Positions 49,032 through 58,908 of a stretch of 64,000 nucleotides of DNA are shown in pieces (positions within the stretch are counted from its first letter, which is position 1; each line of letters opens with the position of its first letter). The DNA is from Blasia pusilla (taxonomy: Eukaryota > Marchantiophyta > Marchantiopsida > Blasiales), in the NCBI GenBank assembly GCA_050084515.1, contig CM114272.1:22506001-22570000 (forward strand), given 5' to 3'. The position numbers were made by a program, and so were the translations under genes. The notes below the pieces were generated by a model, which saw nothing but the letters and a program-made list of their open reading frames with translations, did not search any database and was not told the DNA's origin.

Positions 49032-50017
49032 GTACGCTGGGAGATGATAGCCTCGACATCAAGCGTGGTTCTAGGTACTGCACGTGGAGGAGATCTGATT
49101 TCACAGTTGGCTGCAAGAGAGTAGTCAAGTTCTGTTGTTTGAGACAAGGTTGCACCATAGCAACCATTGACACCCCCGCTGGAGAATCCTACCATAGTCA
49201 CGATGGAGACTTAGGAGCCAAATATGGGCCCTAAGTTGACAGGAGGAGAGCAGCATCAGATACACCAGTTCCTTAGGAGTTATAGGAGCTATTTTGCATT
49301 TAGTATGCACGATTTGGGTACGTTGAAGGGTCCAGGGATCCATATTGAGTTGTCGAGCGACACGTCGATCTTCCGAAGATCCTACAAATACTGTGATATG
49401 GAGAGGGCTCTCATTCAGAGCAGGACTTGGTTGGAGCAGAAATAGTAGAGATGTCGCATGGAGAGTATGCATCTACCACAGTCATGCTCAGCAAGAAGGA
49501 TGTGCATGGCAACTAGACGGATAGGCAAATGTGTGGAGATTACCGACATATCAATCGACAGACGAAGTTTGATAGATATGCCATGCCCACCCCTGAGGAG
49601 ATCTTTGATGTTATTGGGCATGCAAAGGTCTTCAGTTTGTTAGATCTTCGAGCAGGATACCATCAGCTGCCTATCAGATTGGAGAACATGCAGAAGACGA
49701 CATTTTGGGGCATTGATCCTCACGGGAAGGATTGGTTGAACCAATGGCGGTTCTTACCATTTGGTTTAAAGAACGCCTCGGCTGAGCTTCAGAGGGTCAT
49801 GGATAGGATCTTGGCAGGTCTGGACTTTGCTAGGTGTTACATTGATGACATCGTAGTCTTTAGCCCCATGGTTGAGGAGCATGAGCGACATCTAGAAGAG
49901 GTATTTCGACGATTGCAGTTACATGGGTTGAAGCTACATCCAGGCAAGTGCAAGTTCTTCTACGACCAGATTGAGTACCTAGGTCATACGATATACCCAA
50001 GTGGCCTTGGTGTGTAG
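49032..50017 (+). pseudogene. Reverse transcriptase domain of pol
   Basis: The linker MGPKLTGGEQHQIHQFLRSY (49224 on) is in frame with the methyltransferase. A frame change occurs near 49445. The main ORF is 49529-50017, with MCGDYRHINRQTKFDRYAMP, FSLLDLRAGYHQLPI, FLPFGLKNASAELQRVMD and the intact catalytic box YIDDIVVFS (49838-49864), then LKLHPGKCKFF. A TAG at 49503 stands where Trp (TGG) is usual. The frame changes once more at about 50058. Catalytic residues are intact although the gene is broken. Confidence 0.85.
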
Positions 50018-50069
50018 CATTTTTACACTATTTTATGCATTCCACACCCTACAGATGTGAGTTGAGTTC

Positions 50070-52283
50070 ATGGGATTGGCAAACTTCTATCGACGATATG
50101 CCAAGGGTTTCAGTTTGATTTCGAAGCCGTTGATCTTGCTCACCAAGGTGGATCAAGAGTGGCTCTGGGGGGATGAGCAGGAGAGAGCATTTTGGCTGCT
50201 CAAGGATAGATTGACGTCCGTGTCCATATTGAGGAGACCGATCAGGGGGCGTCCTTTCCAGTTGCATACCGATTGGAGTATGTTGGGGCTTGGAGCCGTG
50301 CTCACCCAACATGATGATGATGGTAGAGAGTTCATGGTGGCTTACGCTAGTCGCTCGAACAACGCTGCGGAGCCAAAGTATTGCTTGTATGAGGGTGAGT
50401 GCTTGGCTACGGTGTGGGTTGTCGCACATTTCAGGTGTTATTATCTATTCGGCAACCCCTTTACCAGCATTACTGATCATCAGCCACTTTAGTGGTTGAT
50501 GGAGTTCGACAAACTTATAGGGAAGCTTGCGAGGTGGACTCTTTTGTTGCAAGAGTATAACTTCCAGGTGGTGCATAGACATGGGACACTCAACTAGGAT
50601 GCAGATGGTTTGAGCGGTAACCCATGCCCGAGTCAGGTAGATGCAGCTGAAGCTCGTTGGCACGGTGAGAGTGATGAGGAGTTTGTGCCAGGATGGCACG
50701 TATCAGCCTATTTGGGCTTGTTGGCTGTGGAGAGCCAAATTGTTGAGACTTCGATGGCGAGGTTTGATGGAGAGTCCTAAGATCCAGAGGCCGATGAGGA
50801 GACGATAGGTGGCGGAGATATTCATGACGATGGAGTGGTCTTGGAGTACTTGCGCCCTGGTAGCGTTGCGAGCACTGTGGATGCTAGAGAGCGGGATCAG
50901 ATCCTACAGCGAGCCAAACGGTTCCGATGGGAAGAGACACATGTATTATGAGTTTGGGAGGATGGTAGAGTGCGTGTAGTGCCTCATCCTTTGTAGAGAG
51001 CACATTTGGTGTGTCATGCTCACGAGGAGTTGGGTCATTTTGGAGTAAAGCGGACGTACAACTTGCTCTAGATACAATTCTGGTGGCGAGGCATGCAGAC
51101 TGATGTTCAACAGTTTTTTGCCTGGTGCATGGTGTGTGATCGAGTCCGAGCATTGTTCAATGCTCCCACTCCATAGTTGCATCCACTTGCGATCATGGGT
51201 TTAGGTTATAGATGGAGTTTGGATTTTGCAGGACCTTTGCCTTTGACGGAGCACCATAGTCGTTATGTGTTGGTGATGGTTGAGCACTTCTCGAAGTGGA
51301 TAAACTTGGTTCCATTGCCTGACAAAGCGAGCGAGGAAGTAGCGTATGCCTTCCTAGATCGAGTGTTGAGTCATTACGGTGCGGCACTTGAGGTGTTGAC
51401 AGACCAAGGTACAGAGTTTCACGGAGAGTTTCACGGGGAGTTTCACGGGGAGTTTCAGGCCTTGTGTGATGAGACGTTGATCGACCATCGCACCACTTCA
51501 CGAGATTATCCTGAGGCGGATGGATTAGCGGAGAGGGTTCTGCAGACGGTGAAGAGAAGTTTATGAAAGTATGGCTTGCAGCGAGGTCACCTAGGAGATT
51601 GGGACCTCTAGTTGCCGTAGTTGGCGATGGGATATAGATTCAGCTGGCAGACATCCTTAGCATCTTTCTTACCGTACTTGCTACTTTATTGTCGAGAGCC
51701 AGATTTACCTGCGGCCATTCGTCAAGATATTGGTGAGGTGTTGAACCTTGATGACCATGATGTATGGATTCGAGCATGTTCTTAGAGGGCTGAGTTTTTC
51801 CAAAGAGTGATGCCCATGGCTTTTGAGAACTTGGCGATTGCGCAACATCGAGATACGTTGAGATATGCGAATATTTGGGGAGATGGTTATCGACCTACTA
51901 TCCGGAGGTTTCATCAAGGAGACTATGTCTACTTGCAGCAGACGGCACCCACGACGTTGGATGTGATTGCAGGATGTACCATCTTGAGAGTGCGTGAGAT
52001 TCTGCCATCTGGTGTTCTCTTATTGGAGGAACGCGATGGTAAGGTTTGGAAGGACCATTTGCGTAATTGTGCGTCATATCACCTTCCAAATATTGACGAT
52101 ACAATTGATCCGAGCTTAGCAGTAATTCATGCAGGCTTGCGATGTATGTTGTGTGGTTCCGTCCGTGGTGCAGCCACTATGCTAGTCTGTGATGGGTGTT
52201 CGAGAGGGCGGCACATGGCATATCTGACGCCACCTCTCACTAGGATTCCTCAGGGACGATGGATGTATCCCAGATGTACATAG
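50070..52283 (+). pseudogene. RNase H, integrase and C-terminal PHD finger of pol
   Basis: A single frame runs 2.2 kb without an indel but with 11 stops (50490, 50595, 50778, 50949, 50994, 51069, 51174, 51564, 51609, 51618, 51783). RNase H has FMGLANFYRRYAKGF, LHTDWSMLGLGAVL and AVTYASRS-like AYASRSNNAAEPKY. The integrase zinc domain has CHAHEELGHFGVKRTYNLL and WCMVCDR. The DDE core has WSLDFAGPLP, LTDQGTEFHG and ADGLAERVLQTVK. After the integrase C-terminus (GDYVYLQQT, VLLLEERDGKVW) is a PHD-type finger at about 52140-52280: RCMLCGS, MLVCDGCSRGRHM and GRWMYPRC. There is no chromodomain, which the PHD finger appears to replace. Confidence 0.85.
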
Positions 52284-52454
52284 AGTAGGTAATTCTAGAC
52301 TCCGACTTATGTCTATGACATGGATGATAAGAAGGCGACTAACAATGGGACCACATGAGCACCTGGCCTTTTCGCTCTTAGCGTCTGAGAGATGTATGTC
52401 ATGGTAGGTAGGCTATCTGGAGTTAGAGGGACCTAACCACCAGCTAGGGGAGCG
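52284..52454 (+). other. 3' untranslated region of the retrotransposon
   Basis: 171 bp between the pol stop and terminal repeat B1. It ends with the purine-rich ctaggggagcg, a weak polypurine-tract candidate directly before B1 rather than before A2. Confidence 0.5.
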
Positions 52455-52582
52455 ATTGGAGATAATTTGGTACTTCTCGTCTCGTTGTTTGGATGCCATG
52501 AGTTAATATGGGATCGTGCGTGTTTATGTGTATGTTTGGTGACAGCAATGTATGTTGTGTAGGGATGTGTATGTGCACGACA
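52455..52582 (+). repeat. Terminal repeat part B1
   Basis: 128 bp, from attggagata to gcacgaca, matching B2 (53093-53220) at roughly 90% identity by eye. No part-A sequence precedes it. Two bases (ac) separate its end from A2. Confidence 0.85.
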
Positions 52583-52584
52583 AC

Positions 52585-53220
52585 TATCATGTCTTTTAGG
52601 ATCGATCGACGAGATCTAGTAGAGCACCTTTGGAGATACTGGAGGACATCCATGGGAGGTCGAGGATGACTGTTGAGGCTCCGGGTAACCTGAGAGAGCA
52701 TGTTTCCCCTTCGTTTTGGCTCATTTGGAGCCATATAGAGAAACTTTCTATTTTGGGTAAGTTTCCATTTAGAGTATAGTCGACTTTACACTTTGGGAAG
52801 TGGCCCTTGACCTGCTACAGCTGGTCAAGACCCAAGGAAGTGCCCTGCGAGCATAGGTTACCGAGAAAGAGCTTGGGAGAGGGAAGGGGGTATACCTCCA
52901 AGAGAGAGAGCTTGAGAGATCATTCTCTCTTTTTTGAACCTCTTGGCATGAGGCGGCGGAATTATGGTCTTGCTTTCCTTGTGTGTGTAACCCAAGCCTC
53001 TCATTAGGAGAGTGGGTTTGGTTTGACATGAGAGAGAGTGTGCACACCATGGAGAGATTGGTGTGAGATGTTGAGAGAGATTTACGTGATTTATTGGAGA
53101 TATTTTGGTATTTCTCTTTTCGTTGTTTGGATGCCATGAGTTAGCGTGGGATCGTGCGTGTTTATGTGTATGTTCGGTGACAACGATCTATGTTGTGTAG
53201 CGATGTGTATGTGCACGACA
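52585..53220 (+). repeat. Complete 3' terminal repeat (A2 plus B2), 636 bp
   Basis: A2 (52585-53092) matches A1; B2 (53093-53220) matches B1. The start is tatcatgtc, two transitions away from the tgtcacgtc start of A1. The end is gtgcacgaca, followed by actt, which repeats the left flank of the element. The whole unit matches the inverted solo LTR at 14133-14774. Confidence 0.88.
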
Positions 53221-53224
53221 ACTT

Positions 53225-54180
53225 ACAAGGAATGTGATGCGCATGAAACTATCAAAGGTAAAATTTTATTAGTCTTGGTAATGCTGGAGAGTGAAGTGGG
53301 GGGAAAAACAAGTACAAGACGATTGGACTAGTAAAGAGTCATGTTTGGTAGTCTAAGTGAATGAATATAACAATCTTAAAGTAGCTCTATCTTGTCGAGT
53401 ATAGTTAAATTTGTTAGAGGTGGCTAAAAATGTGATTTACGTATAGGGGATCAAATTTGACATTTTCCAAGCTCCATAGTACTTTGTGGGATCCTTCTTT
53501 TCTTCTTCTTCTTTTTTTACATAGTACAGTTATGAAATTTTGATAACCTTTAGCTTTATGTATGTGATTAAAAGTTAAGTATCTTTGAATCGAGAACACC
53601 AAATCCGACCAATCCAATCATTTGGCCTCCAAACGAGAATTGTTTTTGGAAAGGTGCCAAAACACAAAGATGATTGTTTCTACCCCTTAAGATCATTTTT
53701 TTAACCAAATTTTTTGAAAAAAATTTTCAAAATTGACCTTAAAAAATGCACCCTAGTTTTAACCCTTGAAAATAATATTTTGGAGGAACATCATTTTTCT
53801 AAAAAAACTCGTAAATTCTTAAATCTGATATGTCCTACAACTGATCACTTCTACGCATGAACATCTCAAAAAGTGCCTCTCCAAAAAAATAAATTGGCAA
53901 GATGTTCAAAGAAATCATTTTCCATAACTTATTTTAACGATGAAATCATTTAAATTTGGTGTTGCTTGCCATCATTATGATTCTACATGCAAAAGTATGA
54001 GCAGAAAGTAGGAATTTCTAGTTATATGAATAACTGAAACCATTTTGTTAACCCATGTTATATTTTATAACCACTGTAGCTAATCCAATCAAGGTAATCA
54101 ATAAACTTTAAACCACAATAACTAATCGGATGTTGACCTCGTAAGGGAGACTAACGCAGTGACATTTAACGCGTTTGCTC
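53225..54180. other. AT-rich DNA, no recognisable gene
   Basis: Only short ORFs; nothing recognised. Confidence 0.5.
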
Positions 54181-55610
54181 GAAAGCCTTTAGGGAATGAG
54201 TTGAGGGAAGGTGATGAGCCTTCAAAGGAGTTGCATAAGTATGCTAGTGAGTGCTAATTTCTAGTTCAGGTACTAATTGCAGAAACAATTGTGGTTGCTT
54301 TGATTGATACATGGGTGACTTACAACTTCGTAGTTGGCAGTGGAAAGGCCAAGAGTGCTAGTAATTGATATGGAGCAACCCCAAGTTATGATCTATGTGG
54401 ATGAAAATTTGGGAACCACCTCAACCGAGGCATTGAATATTAAGATGGTGATTTCAGCAGTGGAAGCGAAGTTTAGTGCTAAGGAAAAATTTCTAGAATG
54501 TAGCTCAAGCAAAATAGATATGATTTTATCAATAAGGTTTTTGCGTAGATATGCCATAATGATTAGGTCAGTTGGAGGCATATTAGAGGCTCCTCTTGGT
54601 GATGGAATTGCCATGAGGATTCTTGAGATTCAGCGCAAAGTTGCATCCTTCAATTACAAGGGTTAATCAAGTAAAGCACATTGCTGAATTGATTTCGGCC
54701 AAAAAATTGGAAAAGGATCTCAAGGATGGGTTCCAATGTTGGAAAGTCACCTTGAAAGTTGAGGAGTTTGAGTTGGATGATGCACCACCAAAGGAGGACT
54801 TGAAAGGAAACCTTGCGCCTAAATTGTGGAAAATCTTGGAAGGGTTCGGGGATGTCTTAATCAGTGAACTTACGAAAGGGTTTCCTCCTAGGCAACATGT
54901 GGATCATAGATTGAACTCGTACCCGAAACGATCCTATATAATCACAAGGAACCAATGGAGGATGACTCCCCAAGAAAGGCAACTCGTGTATAAGCATATT
55001 AAGGCATTGGAGGAAAGCAAGTTCATTTGCCCGAGTAAGTAGTCATTTGGAGTGCCCGAGTAAGTCGTCATTTGGAGTCAAGAGAAGTGATCACTGAAAC
55101 AACTACACTGGCAAGAATACCTAGCAAAATTCAATATGGGAATATTCTATAAGCCAAGCAAGGAGAATGTGGTAGCAGATACCTTGAATAGGCGGGAGCA
55201 ATACTTGAGAGGAACTTGGGTGTTGGAAACCAATGGGAGAAGCTTAGTGAAGGTGGCCTACGGGAACAATAAAATCTCCTAAGGATGATTAGAGGCTCTA
55301 AAGAAGGGGGCGAGTGTGAGGCATGTTACACGTGTGGATGGTGTTTTGAAATGGAAGCAACAAAGAATATACATTCCTGAGAGTTTAAGGACCAAGGTTC
55401 TCAAGGTTCACCACGATGCATCTTGGGTGGTACATATACCTAGGTTAGGTAGCGACTTCGAGATCCTCAAGAAATATTCCTATTCGATCGTGTTTGGTTT
55501 GTCAAAAGAACCAAACGGACTATGGCAACACGCCATGGCTTCTTCAACCCTTGCCAGTTTTGGGGGGACCATAAGAAAGATTATGATTTATGCAAAAGAA
55601 ATATAGGAAT
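54181..55610 (+). pseudogene. Second decayed Ty3/gypsy pol (family of the 6-9 kb copy), internally deleted
   Basis: A protease remnant around 54290-54325 reads VVALIDTWVTYNFV, where ALIDTGATHNFV-type sequence is usual, so the active-site Gly-Ala is lost. 54334-54666 is the protease C-terminal region. 54623-55042 is the reverse-transcriptase N-terminus, with EGFGDVLISELTKGFPPRQ.VDH and ESKFICPSK. The reverse-transcriptase core and most of RNase H are missing. At 55085-55215 the RNase H end follows, LHWQEYLAKF.. then YKPSKENVVADTLNRR. 55316-55606 is the integrase zinc region (VHHDA, LKKYSY). It carries no methyltransferase. Confidence 0.75.
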
Positions 55611-56654
55611 CATAAAGTAATCTAACTCATGTTGGGGAACTTGTAGATGAATTTAGAAGTAGGAAATCGCATGGAACATATATGGTGAGACTAGAGGGTG
55701 GTGCATAACTTAAGAATTATCAAGGAGCAACACCTTCACATTCTTCATGTGAAGCTTTTCAATCTCCCTTATCATATAGCTCCTATTGTTTGGATCATTT
55801 TCACGGTAGATGAAGCATTTGATTTCAAACAAAACTGTAGTTTGATTGACCCAGTTACTTTTGTAGACGTCTCCGTAGCAGTTTGAATATGTGGACGTCT
55901 ACTATCTTTCAACGACAGTTAAAGATTGATGGTATTCCTTAGCCTCAAGGGTGACTTCTCTAGAAGTCATCGGATGTGGTGCCACAAAGATGGTGACTTT
56001 GGCTTGCTGTTTGATGTTGATGTGGTACAAGGTTTCCTCGCATTGGGAATCCTTGGTTTTGTCACTTAGGGTTGACCACTAGAGGAAAACCTTCCCAAAA
56101 CGACTTTCAATTGGAAACCTCGTAGTTCATTTCCTATCAACTTCCTATTTTTTACTTCATCAAATATAGACTATATAGTTGGCTCGTAGTTTGTGACAAA
56201 AGACTCAATCCACCTCCTAAATCAAGCATGGTCATTTTCCATTTCTTGCTCATCCAAGTTTTTTCTAGTTAAACCGCTATTTGCTTTTTGGAGAGTTTTC
56301 TTCTAGGAGTGATATCCTCGATTGACAATGATGATTTAAAATTCATCTTGTGTCATGACAAGGAACATGAAAAGCTACTTATCGATTTCTTTCAATTGGT
56401 GTATATATTTGTTCTAAAGTTGATGGCAATACCAATATTCCTCATCTCAATTCTTTTTGGTCCCCAACAAAAGAACAAAAATGGGAAGTCCGCTTCCTCA
56501 CAAAATTTTTATGTCATGGAGGCTCCAATGGTACTTATGCTCCCTTTTCTCGTGCATAAGGTTGTTCTCCTAAATTTTTCTCAGACCAATATTTTTCTTC
56601 TGCTTGTCCTTTGGTTCATTCATGAAATAAAATAGAATTTTTTAGGAAGAGTTG
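55611..56654. other. No recognisable gene
   Basis: The ORF at 56288-56635 is Leu/Phe-rich from AT-rich DNA and has no motif. A cactagaggaaaacc phrase at about 56080 resembles a decayed CACTA-like end. Confidence 0.4.
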
Positions 56655-57215
56655 TTTGTGCCACTAAGAGTGATCGATCGCATGACTAATTTCGAACAAT
56701 TTTAATCTAAAGGTAATGTGAAGTTATTGGTTGCATGGCCACTTTGTCATGCAACGAGTCATTTCTAGATTTGAGAATTTGGAAAGTGATGGGTTGTATA
56801 AACACAATGTTCATGCGATCGATCATGCTCTTCCTAGGACTGACTAAGAGTGATCGTATGCATCACAAGTTTATTATGCAGTTGATCATTGTAGAGATTC
56901 TCTAATTGGTAAGGCATCGGTATCATGAACATAATGGTCATGCAACCAATCACTATCCACATTAGAAATTCGTAAAGTGATCGCTTACATGACAAATGTG
57001 TCATGCAACCGATTACTTTACACATTTTGAGAGTGGGAAGTAATTGGTTGCATCAACACAATTGCCATGCAACCGATCACTCTCCACCATAGAAAGTTGT
57101 AAGTGATTGGCTACATTATGAATGCGTCATGTAACCAATCACTTTATAGATTTTGAGAATGGGAATTGATCAATTGGATTATGGTGTTGTCATGCGGCCA
57201 ATCACTTTGCTAATA
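56655..57215. repeat. Array of palindromic repeat modules
   Basis: The words gtgattggttgcat and atgcaaccgatcac (variants of one another's inverse) alternate about every 50-75 bp at least five times, separated by short gagaatgggaa-like linkers. Each module can fold on itself. Confidence 0.75.
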
Positions 57216-58908
57216 TTTACATCCCCTATTGGTAATAAAAAAATTTTGAAATTGTTTTTGAGAGATGAGGAAATTTACCAGCACTTGAGGCGATTTCGGA
57301 AATGAAATTTATGATGAATTTTGCAATTATGTAGATGGCTATAATGTCAAAGCGGTTTACAAGGATAGTGTGGTTTCTACTCTTTCCGTGGTCTTGGAAA
57401 GTGGCTCAAAGTGGGTCGATAGGGAATAATTCTTGATTAAGGTGATCTGTCAAATTTTTTATACTAGTAGTTGGAGGTGCGACCGCGTCTATTCTCAGAC
57501 CTTGACCGTGATCTATCCCTATCTAATCACGAGTGTGGTTTCATAACCACATACGTCATTTTCTAACCACATCCAAAGGTTTATGACCACGATGTTTCCG
57601 GAAACCTACTCCATCTACCACATTGCTCGAAAATGGACAAGTTCATTGACATACCCGACGGGTCCCCCGATCCCACGGGGCCCCGCTCGAGTTTTTTGGC
57701 ATCATGTGGCCTCCGCATGCTTGGGATACCGAACAGGTGCGGGCTTAGCAAAGCAGGGATCAAAGCAGTGTGCGGGCTATGAGCCCTTGCCTAGCTGGCA
57801 TTGGCCCACAGCTTGGCCCGCACAGGATTTGATTCCTGCACATGCCTTGTGTGGGCCTAGGGCAGGCCGATGCGGGCGACTAAACAGGTGCACGTTGCTG
57901 AGCACGAGTTTACGTTAAGGAAGAGGCGGGCGAGGGTGCAGGCCGGAGGTACCTGGGTCCCCAGGAACCTATTTGGGAACAGAGACTTTGCTTGTGAGCA
58001 ACCTTTTCCATCTGACGTCAAGTTAAATCTCAACCAAAGTTAGAAGTTTTTGATATTTTGTAAGTTGAACTCTGTAGGAGCTCGCATTTCTCTGTTTTCA
58101 ATTTTCTAGCCTAAAATGAAATTCCATGGAAATGGTCCTACGATTGATCACCATTCTACATGATATCATTGCATTTTATTTTATTTACTTTTTGTGTCTT
58201 AGGAAAGGAAAATTTTGGGTGTAAAAAATTGTATCGTGCCAATTTTGATAGTGTTGTTCGAATTCCTTATTTTCCAAGAAAAACAAAATGACTCCTAAAA
58301 GAGGAGAAACATTTTTTGAAATGCCAAATGATCCGGTTGGTTGGATCCGATGTTAGGGGTGCAAATGCAAATTGTAGTGGTATTGCATTCATCCTAGAAG
58401 TAACATTTTGGAGTTTATGGCACTTTAGTGCATGAAGGATATTTTTTTTCACCACCACCAAAGGTGATGCTAATCCCTCTAGTTTGTATAAAAATAAATT
58501 ATAACTTCGATGTGGCTTTACAAAAGGGGAAATTGTATGTCTTTGAGTATTTCAAACTTACTAAAATAATTTTAGATTAGAAAAAAAGGAACAATGAAAA
58601 TTGCAAGTACTCTTTGATTATTCTACAACTAATTTGTGAACGGGTATCTAGTGTTAAAAGTATATCCCTTGGACTTGTAAATTACTTGTGACTTTGTGGG
58701 TCCTTTCCCAAACTCCTTGAAATTCTCCTATAATTTGAGTAGTGCATGCAACTTTAGGCTATGTTAAGAAACTTAGAACTACTATAGAATTAGGAATGAT
58801 AAATTAAGAAAACTTTCGAAAAAAAGTTTTTTTGAATTTAGTATGAAGATTTTTTTTTTCCAATTTTGGGATTTTAAGTTTTCAAATCACGAGAATGCAA
58901 AGTCTAGC
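57216..58908. other. No recognisable gene; one GC-rich patch
   Basis: 57640-57930 is GC-rich with recurrent gcgggc and gggccc words. It is otherwise AT-rich with short ORFs only. Confidence 0.4.

Larger units (their letters stand above)
42315..53220 (+). mobile_element. Ty3/gypsy retrotransposon carrying a cytosine methyltransferase and a PHD finger, 10.9 kb
   Basis: The termini tgtcacgtc (42315) and gtgcacgaca (53220) are flanked by the 4-bp direct repeat actt (42311-42314 and 53221-53224). The related solo LTR at 14133 also has a 4-bp duplication. Internal order is GC-rich leader (42.8-45.1 kb), gag (45.1-46.6 kb), then pol as protease, C5 methyltransferase, reverse transcriptase, RNase H, integrase and PHD finger (47.15-52.28 kb). 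Protease before reverse transcriptase and integrase last is the Ty3/gypsy order; the extra domains are not usual for the group. Terminal repeats diverge by roughly 10%, and coding frames contain many stops, so the copy is old and inactive. Terminal repeats are arranged A1...B1-A2-B2, listed separately. Confidence 0.9.

Noticed and set aside
42315-53220. Classification as a DIRS/Ngaro tyrosine-recombinase retrotransposon because of the split repeats
   Set aside because: The integrase has an HHCC zinc domain and the DDE core (WSLDFAG, LTDQG, AERVLQ), the flanks show a 4-bp duplication, and no tyrosine recombinase is seen. The methyltransferase is of C5-cytosine type, not the adenine type known from DIRS elements.
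54181-55610. Second methyltransferase-bearing element
   Set aside because: The protease-to-reverse-transcriptase linker is continuous with no methyltransferase motif, and the sequence belongs to the other Ty3 family seen at 6-9 kb.
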